Assembly: GCA_018053145.1 (NCBI GenBank)
Contig: JAGPMA010000003.1
Coordinates: 1-64,000 of the forward strand
Direction of reading: 5' to 3'
Source: Oscillospiraceae bacterium
GTDB lineage: Bacteria; Bacillota; Clostridia; Oscillospirales; Oscillospiraceae
DNA: 64,000 bases
The notes beneath the pieces are model-generated. The model was not told where the DNA came from and made no database searches. It saw only the letters and a list, made by a program, of their open reading frames with translations. Shown here in pieces: positions 7,483 through 15,112 of the stretch (position 1 is the first letter of the stretch; each line of letters opens with the position of its first letter). A program made the position numbers and the translations under genes.

Positions 7483-8862
7483 ATGGCATCTGTTAAGAAA
7501 AGAAGGGACGGATTTGCCGTCGTATACTACTACACCAATGACGCGGGCGAAAGAAAACAAAGGTGGGAGCAATACGCCTCCTACAGCGAAGCCCATAAAC
7601 GTAGAGCAGAGATTGAATATAAGCAAAACAAGGGCGATTTTATCGCACCAAATAAGCAAACAGTCGCAGTTTTCATGGAGGACTTTGTCAGCTTGTATGG
7701 TCCCAAAAAGTGGGGCACTTCCGTTTATGAAGGCAACACAGCTTTAATTGCAAACTATATAATTCCTATCATTGGTGACATTTGTGTTCAAGATGTCTCC
7801 AACAGAGCGGTTGACTTGTACATCCAAAAGCTTCAAAAGACAAAACCCGTTGAGCACAACGGGAGAAAAGCTAAGGATGAGTTCTTGCCTCCGGCTAGTA
7901 TTGAAAAAATCATTAAGTTACTGCGTTGTGCTTTTAAACAGGCAGTTCGCTGGGAAATCGTTCCCAAAAATCCCTTTGATAACGCAGTCCTACCAAAGGT
8001 CGAGCGCGTTCGCCGAGAAATTTGGAACGCAGAAATGATAAAAATAGCACTTGACCAATGCACAGATGCAAAGTTGTATCTGGCGATGAACCTCTCGTTT
8101 GCCTGTTCAATGCGTTTAGGAGAAATTTTGGGGCTTACATGGAACAATGTACACATAAGCGATGCAGATATTGCAGAAGACAATGCTTACGTTTACATCG
8201 ACAAGGAGCTTTCGCGCGTTTCAAGGGAAGCTATGGAGGTAGTGGGTGCTGCGGGTATCATCAAGGTGTTCCCAATTGTCATGTCCACATGTTCCTCAAC
8301 GCGTCTAGTCCTCAAAAATCCCAAAACGGAATCTAGCGTACGCAAGGTCTGGCTGCCAAAAACTGTGGCATACATTCTACGAGAGTGGCAGGAATCTCAG
8401 CAAAAACAGAAGGATTTTCTCGGTGATGAATATTTGGATTATGATTTAGTCGTAGCGCAATCCAACGGACGCCCCTGTGAAATCAAGCTGATTGATAATG
8501 AATTCAATCGCTTGAAAGAGCGTGCAGGACTCCCTAACGTGGTTTTTCATTCGCTTAGGCATTCCAGCACTACCTACAAGTTGAAGCTCAATCGTGGTGA
8601 CATAAAGGCTACACAAGGGGATACCGGCCACGCAGAGAGCGATATGGTCACTAAGGTATACGCGCACATTTTGGACGAAGATCGCAAAATAAACGCACAG
8701 ATATTTGAAGCAGAGTTTTATTCGAACCCGGATTTAAGAGAAACCAAAGTCCCGACACAACAGCCTTCAGGTGCGAATGTGGAAGCTCTAATTGAACAGC
8801 TCCGCCAGTCGCCTGAGCTTGCGGCGGCGTTGGCCGGACTTATTGCGAAACCCGTTGGCTAA
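7483..8862 (+). CDS. int: Tyrosine recombinase / site-specific integrase
   Basis: This 459-residue phage-type integrase catalyses integration and excision of the mobile element. It has an N-terminal AP2-like arm-binding region (about 1-60, KKRRDGFAVVYYYTNDAGERK) and a SAM-like core-binding domain (about 65-165). The catalytic domain shows Arg in SMRLGEILGL (about residue 210), HSLRHSSTT (about 359-367), and a final GHAESDMVTKVYAH whose tyrosine is the nucleophile. The ribosome binding site AAAGGAG lies 8 bases before the ATG. The gene points at, and ends 170 bases from, the 3' end of a tRNA-Arg gene, the usual target of this family. That fixes the right boundary of the element. Confidence 0.95.
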   Translation: MASVKKRRDGFAVVYYYTNDAGERKQRWEQYASYSEAHKRRAEIEYKQNKGDFIAPNKQTVAVFMEDFVSLYGPKKWGTSVYEGNTALIANYIIPIIGDICVQDVSNRAVDLYIQKLQKTKPVEHNGRKAKDEFLPPASIEKIIKLLRCAFKQAVRWEIVPKNPFDNAVLPKVERVRREIWNAEMIKIALDQCTDAKLYLAMNLSFACSMRLGEILGLTWNNVHISDADIAEDNAYVYIDKELSRVSREAMEVVGAAGIIKVFPIVMSTCSSTRLVLKNPKTESSVRKVWLPKTVAYILREWQESQQKQKDFLGDEYLDYDLVVAQSNGRPCEIKLIDNEFNRLKERAGLPNVVFHSLRHSSTTYKLKLNRGDIKATQGDTGHAESDMVTKVYAHILDEDRKINAQIFEAEFYSNPDLRETKVPTQQPSGANVEALIEQLRQSPELAAALAGLIAKPVG

Positions 8863-8877
8863 TACCGTATTAGCCAA
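8855..8877 (+). repeat. Perfect 10-bp inverted repeat spanning the integrase stop codon
   Basis: TTGGCTAATA and TATTAGCCAA are separated by CCG; the integrase TAA lies inside the left arm. No T tract follows. It may stabilise the mRNA end or serve as an arm site near the attachment region. Confidence 0.55.
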
Positions 8878-8997
8878 AACGGTGCCAAACTGGGGAAATG
8901 GTCAAAAACGGTTCGCGTAATTATATGGTGCCAATGGTGAAAAACAAAAGCAAGTAAAGAAATAAACAAATTTGTTTTTCTAACTTTTCACGAAAGA

Positions 8998-9031
8998 AAA
9001 ACACTGTATTTCGTTGGAAATACAGTGTTTT
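8998..9031. terminator. Bidirectional terminator between integrase and tRNA-Arg
   Basis: A 15-bp perfect stem (AAAACACTGTATTTC with its complement) and a GTTG loop are flanked by A and T runs on both sides. It directly abuts the 3' CCA of the minus-strand tRNA and would end transcription from both directions. Confidence 0.88.
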
Positions 9032-9108
9032 TGGTACGCTCGCCCGGATTCGAACCGGGGGCCTTCTCCTTAGGAGGGGGACGCTCTATCCATCTGAGCT
9101 ACGAACGC
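9032..9108 (-). tRNA. tRNA-Arg (anticodon CCT), 3' CCA encoded
   Basis: Read on the minus strand it begins GCGTTCG and ends CGAGCGTACCA, with a complete acceptor stem (two wobble pairs), a GCTC/GAGC D stem and a CCCGG/CCGGG T stem around TTCGAAT. The anticodon loop CTCCTAA gives CCT, decoding AGG. The anticodon stem TCCCC/GGAGA carries one C-A mismatch at positions 29-41. This is what would be seen if the 5' half came from the host gene and the 3' half from an integrated element with crossover in the anticodon loop. It is the probable attachment site of the adjacent element. Confidence 0.85.
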
Positions 9109-9120
9109 GAATATGAAATT

Positions 9121-9189
9121 TGGTGCCGGAGGTTTTAGAACACCTTCCGCTTAGGAGGCGAACGCTCTATCCTGCTGAGCTACGGAGAC
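9121..9189 (-). pseudogene. Decayed tRNA-Arg (CCT) copy
   Basis: On the minus strand GTCTCCG is followed by a normal D arm and an intact anticodon arm (TTCGC-CTCCTAA-GCGGA). The T arm is broken (TTCTAAAA in place of TTCGAAT, stem lost) and the 3' acceptor strand CTCCGGC does not pair with GTCTCCG. The sequence still ends in ACCA. It is best read as a tRNA gene whose 3' half was replaced or eroded by an earlier integration at the same anticodon-loop site. Confidence 0.7.
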
Positions 9190-9415
9190 GTATTGAGTCG
9201 GGATGCGGTAAAGTAAGAAAGATGTGCGTGGATGAATAGAGCGTTCGCCTTTTTTTTGCGCGGAGGGGAAAAATTAAAATCAGCGAACGGGGCCCCCACG
9301 AAACGAGTTTAGTGGGTTAAATAAGGCTCTATCCGAATATGCTGCGGAATAAATCTCTTGTTTGGTACTTGCGTATTCTAACTCATTTTACTTACCGTGT
9401 CAATAAGCGGACTTA
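9190..9415 (-). other. Long leader between a promoter and the tRNA-Arg genes, with self-complementary segments
   Basis: There is no gene here. On the minus strand it is the 5' leader of the tRNA-Arg transcript. The segment at 9236-9250 is a perfect 15-base complement of the D/anticodon region of the decayed tRNA (9156-9170). Its inner bases can alternatively pair with 7 bases at 9283-9289. Confidence 0.55.
9375..9403 (-). promoter_or_regulatory. Strong sigma-A type promoter for the tRNA-Arg genes
   Basis: On the minus strand TTGACA (9398-9403) is followed after exactly 17 bases by TAGAAT (9375-9380). It points at the two tRNA-Arg copies and lies just beyond the broken end of the sigG fragment. 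Confidence 0.75.
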
Positions 9416-9724
9416 TCAACATCGGACATTCATCGGCACGCCATAGGTCGAAAATCTGACCGGTTGACTGGTGTCAAAGTTGTCGATTGCTTTTATTAAA
9501 CCAATACAGCCAACCTGAAAAAGGTCGTCGACATTTTCTCCGCGCGAGGCAAATTTTTGTATTACCGATAGCACCAGCCTCAAATTTCCCGAAATCAGCT
9601 TGTCTCTTGCTTCCTTGTCACCTTTCTTTGCGAGGGCTAAAAGCTCCATTGTTTCATCGTTCTTCAGTACCTTGAGCTTCGCAGTGTTTACACCGCATAT
9701 CTCTACTTTGTTCAGCAACTTCAT
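9416..9724 (-). pseudogene. sigG: Truncated sporulation sigma factor SigG (N-terminal fragment)
   Basis: The 102-residue product matches the start of sigma-G: NKVEICGVNTAKLKVLKND, GNLRLVLSVIQKFASRGENV and DDLFQVGCIGLIKAIDNFD, ending at RFSTYGVPM followed by NVRC and a stop. Full-length SigG is about 255-260 residues and continues after VPM with region 2.4 and the DNA-binding regions 3 and 4, which are absent. The remaining part could bind core polymerase but not a promoter. A good ribosome binding site (GGGAGGT) is kept. The break lies next to the tRNA-Arg attachment site, which suggests rearrangement with mobile-element insertion. A spore former needs sigma-G, so an intact copy is expected elsewhere (inference). 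Confidence 0.85.
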
Positions 9725-9797
9725 TACCTCCCTAACGATGGATATTGGATAGTATTTCCCTAATATGTTGCTTTCATTCTTCTATCTAAGGAAGAAT

Positions 9798-9831
9798 AAT
9801 GTCAACCGAAGACATAAGCAAGGTTGACAAT
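9798..9831 (+). promoter_or_regulatory. BirA operator controlling birA-bioY
   Basis: Half-sites TGTCAACC (9800-9807) and GGTTGACA (9822-9829) are perfect inverted repeats spaced by 14 bases. This fits the Gram-positive BirA box (TTGTTAACC-N14/15-GGTTAACAA type). The right half contains the -35 element of the promoter, so holo-BirA binding would block transcription when biotin is plentiful. Confidence 0.85.
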
Positions 9832-9852
9832 ACAGGCGTAATAATATAAAAT
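9824..9852 (+). promoter_or_regulatory. birA promoter
   Basis: TTGACA (9824-9829), a 17-base spacer and TAAAAT (9847-9852) lie 32 bases before the birA start. The -35 overlaps the BirA operator. Confidence 0.8.
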
Positions 9853-9883
9853 GATAAAAAAACTTAAGATAGGAGCTGTCTTA

Positions 9884-10861
9884 ATGTCGACAAAAAATGA
9901 TGTGCTGTCTGTGCTTGAGCGCGAGCGAAATCGCTACATTTCGGGTCAGGAGCTTGCCGAAACACTGAAGATATCCAGAACTGCGATATGGAAAGCGGTG
10001 AAGGCTCTTGTGGAAGATGGACACAAAATAGCGGCAATTAATAATAAAGGATACAAGCTTGAGACGGGAAGCAACGTGCTCTCTGAAGAGGGGGTTCGCG
10101 TCAGTCTCCCTGATGAGTTGAAGCAATGCCAGATCAAGGTTTTTAGTATTGTTGATTCCACCAATACTCAGGCAAAAAAGCTTGTTATGGAAAAAGCCTC
10201 ACACGGAACGATAATTTTGGCCGAAGAGCAAACAGCCGGACGCGGAAGATATGGTAAGAGCTTTTTTTCTCCGCGCGGTGTCGGACTTTATATGAGTGTG
10301 GTACTTAAACCGAGCTTGGGTATGCCTGAGCCGCAAATGATTACGATAGCGACAGCGGTTGCGGTTTGCAGCGCAATTGAAAAGCTTACAGATAAAAAAC
10401 CGCAGATTAAATGGGTTAACGATATTTACTTGGACGGCAAAAAAATCTGTGGAATACTGACCGAGGCTGTGACGGATTTTGAAAGCGGAAGCATTGAAAG
10501 CATCGTTGTCGGTGTAGGCGTGGACTGCACGACGGAGGACGCTATAATACCGGAGGAACTTCGAGACATAATCGGCTCGTTGGGCGTTCAAGAGCTTTCG
10601 CGCAATCAATTGGCGGCGGAAATCGCATCGGGAATACTTTCTGGCTTTGAAAATCTCGGCAGCAGAGAAATAATCGAAGAATACAGAAAGCGCTCACTGA
10701 TGTTAGGAAGAGAAATCACCTTCATACGCGGAAACGAAAAGCTTTCCGCTATGGTTACCGGAATAAATGATTCCGGAAGTCTTCTGGTTCGTCTTGCTTC
10801 GGGGGAAGACCTTTCCTTATCCAGCGGAGAGGTTACAATCGGAAGCATATTAAAGCAGTAA
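9884..10861 (+). CDS. birA: Bifunctional biotin-protein ligase / biotin operon repressor
   Basis: This 325-residue enzyme activates biotin with ATP and attaches it to biotin carboxyl carrier proteins; as holo-repressor it binds the operator upstream. Residues 1-60 form a winged helix-turn-helix (ISGQELAETLKISRTAIW). The catalytic domain carries the biotinyl-AMP loop GRGRYGKSF near residue 120 and KWVNDIYLDGKKICGIL near 185, followed by a C-terminal SH3-like domain. I chose the ATG at 9884 because AGGAG lies 8 bases before it; an in-frame ATG at 9851 sits inside the promoter. It lies 18 bases before bioY, forming a biotin salvage operon. Confidence 0.95.
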   Translation: MSTKNDVLSVLERERNRYISGQELAETLKISRTAIWKAVKALVEDGHKIAAINNKGYKLETGSNVLSEEGVRVSLPDELKQCQIKVFSIVDSTNTQAKKLVMEKASHGTIILAEEQTAGRGRYGKSFFSPRGVGLYMSVVLKPSLGMPEPQMITIATAVAVCSAIEKLTDKKPQIKWVNDIYLDGKKICGILTEAVTDFESGSIESIVVGVGVDCTTEDAIIPEELRDIIGSLGVQELSRNQLAAEIASGILSGFENLGSREIIEEYRKRSLMLGREITFIRGNEKLSAMVTGINDSGSLLVRLASGEDLSLSSGEVTIGSILKQ

Positions 10862-10879
10862 GCTGAGGAGAAATTGCTG

Positions 10880-11458
10880 ATGAAAAACCAAAACGAAAAA
10901 ACATTGAGTACAAGGGGAATGGTGCTGTGCGCGATGTTTACAGCGCTGATTGCAATCGGCGCTTTTCTTCGAATACACCTGCCCATTTCGCCTGTTCCTT
11001 ATACAATGCAGTTTCTTTTTGTTAATCTAGCCGGAATACTATTGGGAAGCCGAAGGGGATTTTTGGCTGTTGGCTTATACATTATACTTGGCCTTGTGGG
11101 TGTTCCGGTTTTTTCTACGGGCGGCGGATTTGATTACATTTTCCGTCCCACCTTCGGCTACATTCTGGGCTTTGCGCTTGGAGCTTGGCTGGCTGGCTTA
11201 GTATCTGAGCACGGCACAAACACCATTAAGACATATCTTTTAGCAGGATTTGTGAATTTCACTGCAATCTTTGCTCTTGGTCTGATTTATTGCTATTTTA
11301 TTTCGAACTACTATCTAGCAACGCCTATAGGAGTAAAGAAGCTTCTGCTAACGGGATTTTTGTACTTTGTACCTATAGATGCTTTTCTTGTTATTATTAG
11401 CGCCATACTTGCCAAAAGGCTTCACCCGATGCTATATATCGGTAAAGCGAAGGTTTAA
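10880..11458 (+). CDS. bioY: Biotin ECF transporter substrate-binding subunit BioY
   Basis: This 192-residue membrane protein has about six hydrophobic segments. It is the biotin-binding S component of an energy-coupling-factor importer and needs the EcfAA'T module encoded elsewhere, or works as a low-capacity solo carrier. The family pattern is clear: MVLCAMFTALIAIGAFLRI, PYTMQFLFVNLAGILLGSRRG, GLVGVPVFSTGGG and FGYILGFALGAWLAG. The ATG at 10880 has GAGGAG 9 bases upstream; an in-frame TTG at 10874 is too close to it. Co-transcribed with birA under BirA control. Confidence 0.94.
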   Translation: MKNQNEKTLSTRGMVLCAMFTALIAIGAFLRIHLPISPVPYTMQFLFVNLAGILLGSRRGFLAVGLYIILGLVGVPVFSTGGGFDYIFRPTFGYILGFALGAWLAGLVSEHGTNTIKTYLLAGFVNFTAIFALGLIYCYFISNYYLATPIGVKKLLLTGFLYFVPIDAFLVIISAILAKRLHPMLYIGKAKV

Positions 11459-11462
11459 TTTA

Positions 11463-11491
11463 TTGCATATGGGTATTTATTGGTATATAAT
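11463..11491 (+). promoter_or_regulatory. Promoter of pepD
   Basis: TTGCAT (11463-11468), a 17-base spacer and a perfect TATAAT (11486-11491) lie about 50 bases before the pepD start. Confidence 0.75.
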
Positions 11492-11542
11492 GCACCCGTT
11501 AAAAATAGCTGTATAATATGCCATAGTGCAGTGGAGGTATAT

Positions 11543-12979
11543 ATGGAAGACGCGAAGAAAGTATTTCATTATTTTGAGGAAATATCCCGAATTCCCCGCG
11601 AAAGCGGCGACGAGAAGGCGATATGCGAATATTTGGTCGGGTTTGCTAAGGAGCGCGGACTTGAGGTTAATAGTGATGAGCACTGGAATGTAATCATAAA
11701 GAAGAAAGCAACAGTACCTAATTGCACCTGCGCTCCTGTTATTATTCAGGGGCATACCGACATGGTTTATGTCCGAGATGACAGCTGCAAGCGAGCGTAC
11801 GAGGACGGAATCGGCTTGATATATAAGGACGGCTGGATTACCGCTGACGGAACTACACTCGGGGCAGACGACGGACTTGCCGTTGCCTATGCGCTGGCTT
11901 TGCTGGATGGCAAGGACATTGCCCATCCCGATATTGAGGCTGTTTTTACAACGGAGGAGGAGGTTGGGCTCATCGGAGCTGCATTCCTTGATTTTTCGCT
12001 GTTAAAAGGGAAGTATATGATAAACATCGATACAGAGGAGGAAGGAACCTTTTTCACAAGCTGTGCCGGTGCTTTTAGAAATGAGCTTAGAATTCCTGTC
12101 GTACGTGAAACTGTTGAAGGCCTTTGTCCGCTGACGGTCAAAATACATGGGCTTATCAGCGGTCATTCGGGAATGGAAATTAACGAGGGCAGGGGAAATG
12201 CAATTGTGCTGATGGCGCGTATTCTCTCAAAGCTGGGTGATGAGATTCGCTTGTCCTCACTTATAGCAACAGGAAAGACGAACGCCATTTCAAACAATGC
12301 AACTGCCGAACTTTTTGTTGAGGAAGCAAAGCTTGCAAGTGTTGAAAGTGTGATTAAAGGATTGGAAAACGATTTCCGCCGCGAATTGGGAAATCGCGAT
12401 AAGCTATTAATCGATATCTCGAAGGGCGAAAAACACACAGTAAGCTGCTACAGTGATGAAAGCCTCGAAAAGGTTGTCAGCGCACTGACTGTTTTACCTT
12501 GTGGCGTTATCGGAATGAGCTTTGAGGTTCCAAATTTGGTCGAAACCTCCGCAAATCCTGCCATTCTTGAGCAGGAAGAAAAGGAGCTTGTGGTGCTTTC
12601 GACATCTCGCAGCTCGGTTGGCAGCCACAAAATTGAAATGAGAGCAAAATATGCGGCTATCGCAGCACTTTGCGGGGGAGAAAGCATTTGTAGCTCGGAC
12701 TATCCTCAATGGGAATTTCGAGCCGACTCACCATTGCGCGAAATCGCGATCAAAACCTACGAGGGTCTTTTCAACAAGAAAGCAAAAACAGCGGCTATTC
12801 ATGCGGGGCTTGAGTGCGGATATTTTGCCGAGAAGCTCGATGGGGTTGACATAATATCGTTCGGACCTATAATGCAGGATGTTCACACACCGAGAGAAAG
12901 AACGAATATTGCTTCAGTAGAGAGAACTTGGACATTGACACAGGGTATTTTGGAAGCGCTTGCAAAGCAAAGCAACTAA
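11543..12979 (+). CDS. pepD: Aminoacyl-histidine dipeptidase (M20C family)
   Basis: This 478-residue cytosolic zinc dipeptidase hydrolyses Xaa-His and other dipeptides. Metal-binding motifs are in order: IQGHTDMVY (about residue 73), TLGADDGLAVAYALAL (about 105-120), TTEEEVGLIGA (about 135), DTEEEG, and the C-terminal AIHAGLECGYF (about 420). A lid/dimerisation domain (HGLISGHSGMEI) is inserted in the middle, as in PepD. The ATG at 11543 is chosen because GTGGAGG lies 7 bases upstream; an upstream in-frame ATG at 11480 overlaps the promoter. A terminator follows. Confidence 0.94.
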   Translation: MEDAKKVFHYFEEISRIPRESGDEKAICEYLVGFAKERGLEVNSDEHWNVIIKKKATVPNCTCAPVIIQGHTDMVYVRDDSCKRAYEDGIGLIYKDGWITADGTTLGADDGLAVAYALALLDGKDIAHPDIEAVFTTEEEVGLIGAAFLDFSLLKGKYMINIDTEEEGTFFTSCAGAFRNELRIPVVRETVEGLCPLTVKIHGLISGHSGMEINEGRGNAIVLMARILSKLGDEIRLSSLIATGKTNAISNNATAELFVEEAKLASVESVIKGLENDFRRELGNRDKLLIDISKGEKHTVSCYSDESLEKVVSALTVLPCGVIGMSFEVPNLVETSANPAILEQEEKELVVLSTSRSSVGSHKIEMRAKYAAIAALCGGESICSSDYPQWEFRADSPLREIAIKTYEGLFNKKAKTAAIHAGLECGYFAEKLDGVDIISFGPIMQDVHTPRERTNIASVERTWTLTQGILEALAKQSN

Positions 12980-12989
12980 TAATAGGATA

Positions 12990-13040
12990 AAAATTGAACG
13001 GTATCGGAAGTGATTGTGTTTCGGTACCGTTCAATTTTTT
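12990..13040 (+). terminator. Terminator of pepD
   Basis: A 12-bp perfect stem (AATTGAACGGTA with TACCGTTCAATT) encloses a 21-base loop and is followed by a T run. Confidence 0.85.
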
Positions 13041-13207
13041 GAAAACATAGGCGAAAAAGGCTGTCCTTATTGTAAAATATGTGTTACAATAACAAATTGT
13101 CGGACTATGCCTATTGCGATATTCTTGACTTATCGCGCTTTACCTCCGAAACTGAAGGAACTGATGCTCCTTTTTTCTCATAAATACCGAAAGGAATGGT
13201 TTTAGAA

Positions 13208-14179
13208 ATGGGCTATGTTGTAATGGATATGGAATGGAACCAGGCCATGTCCTCACAATCTGCCGTCTTCAATAAGCTTCCGATTCACCTTAGAGGAGAG
13301 ATAATTCAAATCGGAGCAATCAAGCTTACGGATGACTTCATGCCGGGTGACGAATTTCAAATTGACGTTAAACCCATATATTTTAAGCGGATGCATTACA
13401 AAGTTGAAAAGCTTACCGGCTTTGACAAGGAACGTCTTCAGGGCGGTGAGGGCTTTAAAGAGGCCTTTGCTCAGTTCCGCGAATGGTGCGGAGAAAACTG
13501 CACTTTCCTAACATGGGGAAGTGATGACAAAGCAATTATGGAACAGAACATTATAATCCACGACCTTGACTGGGACTGGATTGACAGATGGGTTAACCTG
13601 CAGGTAATCTATAACATCCAGACGCAGGCAGGGCGCAACCAAACAGCGCTTACAACAGCTATGGAGCACTTTGAGATTGAACAGACGCGAGTTGCACACG
13701 ACGCACTCGGCGATGCCTATAACACCGCGCTTGTGAGTTCAAAGCTTGACCTTCTGGAGGGGCTTGAGCATTACGACGCTGCTTCAAAGGTTTTGGCAAC
13801 GCGAATTTGCTCGGATCAGGAAACAAGCAAAGCAACAGATGCTGTGGAACACCGAGCTTTTACCGGCTATAACGAGCGTAACGAAGCCTTTGCCGATAAG
13901 CTCATATCCGCTCCGATTTGTCCCATTTGCGGCGAGCACCTCAAATGCGGACGCTGGATTAATCAGGGTGACAAAAGATATATGACTCTTTGCGAATGCA
14001 AGGGGGATGGCAAATTTCTCGTTCGTCTCAAGTTTCGCACTGCGGAAGATGATACATGGACGGTTAACCGCATAATGTATAAGGCGGATTCCGAGATGGA
14101 GGAGTATTACAGCGAAAAAGCGCATCCGCCCAGGCGTCACCGCACTCACAGAAAGAAAAAGAGAGCTATTACATCTTGA
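13208..14179 (+). CDS. DEDDh-type 3'-5' exonuclease with C-terminal cysteine cluster
   Basis: This 323-residue protein has a DnaQ/RNase T-like nuclease domain at residues about 1-180: MDMEWN supplies the first Asp-Glu pair, TWGSDDKAI the second Asp, and HDALGDAYNT the His and last Asp. Such enzymes trim single-stranded DNA or RNA ends with two metal ions. The C-terminal part contains CPICGEHLKCG and later CECKG, a likely zinc site, then a very basic tail (RRHRTHRKKKRA) that could bind nucleic acid. ATG 13208 is preferred because AAAGGA lies about 12 bases upstream; ATG 13196 directly abuts it. The substrate is unknown. Confidence 0.85.
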   Translation: MGYVVMDMEWNQAMSSQSAVFNKLPIHLRGEIIQIGAIKLTDDFMPGDEFQIDVKPIYFKRMHYKVEKLTGFDKERLQGGEGFKEAFAQFREWCGENCTFLTWGSDDKAIMEQNIIIHDLDWDWIDRWVNLQVIYNIQTQAGRNQTALTTAMEHFEIEQTRVAHDALGDAYNTALVSSKLDLLEGLEHYDAASKVLATRICSDQETSKATDAVEHRAFTGYNERNEAFADKLISAPICPICGEHLKCGRWINQGDKRYMTLCECKGDGKFLVRLKFRTAEDDTWTVNRIMYKADSEMEEYYSEKAHPPRRHRTHRKKKRAITS

Positions 14180-14268
14180 ATTAACGCTTCTTAGAATTTG
14201 AAGATAAGCATAGATGTTACTATGAGCGCTTTATATTCCAACAAAGCAGTTGTTTTTTGGAGGTTAAA

Positions 14269-15096
14269 ATGTCATTACTATTTGCAGCCTTATTAGGGCT
14301 TATTCAAGGACTTGCCGAGTTTTTGCCCATTTCAAGCTCGGGACACTTGGCAGTATTTCAAAACCTTTTTGGAACTCAGGAAGTTGATACGTTATTTGAT
14401 GTGCTTTTGCATTTTGCAACGCTGCTTGCAATCTGCGTTGCCTTCCGTCACGATATTGCCGATATGATAAGAGAGATAATCGGCTTTTTCACCGATATGC
14501 GTCATCCCAAGCCACAGGAAGGGGACCCGAAGCCTGCTCGCCGTTTGGTGCTGATGATTATCATCGCAACTCTTCCGCTGGCGATAGTTCTTCCTGTGAA
14601 GAGCTATATCGACAGCCTTTCGAGCAACACATATTTTATCGGAATTGCTTTTCTCATAACGGGTGCTATACTTTTCCTTTCCGACCGCATGCTTAACGGT
14701 AAAAAAACCGAGAAAAACATGACCATCGGCGATGCACTCAAAATTGGCGTTGTACAGGCAATTGCGACACTCCCGGGAATCTCGCGTTCCGGTTCAACAA
14801 TAACAGCCGGTATGTCGGTTGGCTTAAACCGTTCCTTTGCGGTTAAGTTCTCGTTCCTGATGTCGCTTCCCGCAGTTCTTGGGGCAACCTTAATGGAGCT
14901 TATCGATGCGACAAAAGAGGGCGTGGACACTTCCTTGCTTCCTGCCTATCTTTTGGGAATGGCGGTTGCCGGTATTACCGGTTATTTTGCAATCGGACTT
15001 GTGAAAATGCTGTCCCAGAAGGGCAAATTCGGAAAATTCTGCTACTACTGCTTTGCGGCAGGACTTGCAACTATCGTACTTACGATTATTCTTTGA
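14269..15096 (+). CDS. uppP: Undecaprenyl-diphosphatase
   Basis: This 275-residue polytopic membrane enzyme of the UppP/BacA family dephosphorylates undecaprenyl pyrophosphate so the carrier lipid can be reused for peptidoglycan synthesis. Diagnostic motifs are GLAEFLPISSSGHL (about residues 13-26) and PGISRSGSTITAGM (about 167-180). Extra low bacitracin sensitivity is a known effect of the family. The ATG at 14269 has TTGGAGG 5 bases upstream. The ftsK-like gene follows after 16 bases, perhaps in the same transcript. Confidence 0.95.
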   Translation: MSLLFAALLGLIQGLAEFLPISSSGHLAVFQNLFGTQEVDTLFDVLLHFATLLAICVAFRHDIADMIREIIGFFTDMRHPKPQEGDPKPARRLVLMIIIATLPLAIVLPVKSYIDSLSSNTYFIGIAFLITGAILFLSDRMLNGKKTEKNMTIGDALKIGVVQAIATLPGISRSGSTITAGMSVGLNRSFAVKFSFLMSLPAVLGATLMELIDATKEGVDTSLLPAYLLGMAVAGITGYFAIGLVKMLSQKGKFGKFCYYCFAAGLATIVLTIIL

Positions 15097-15112
15097 TACG
15101 GAGTGACTTTTA

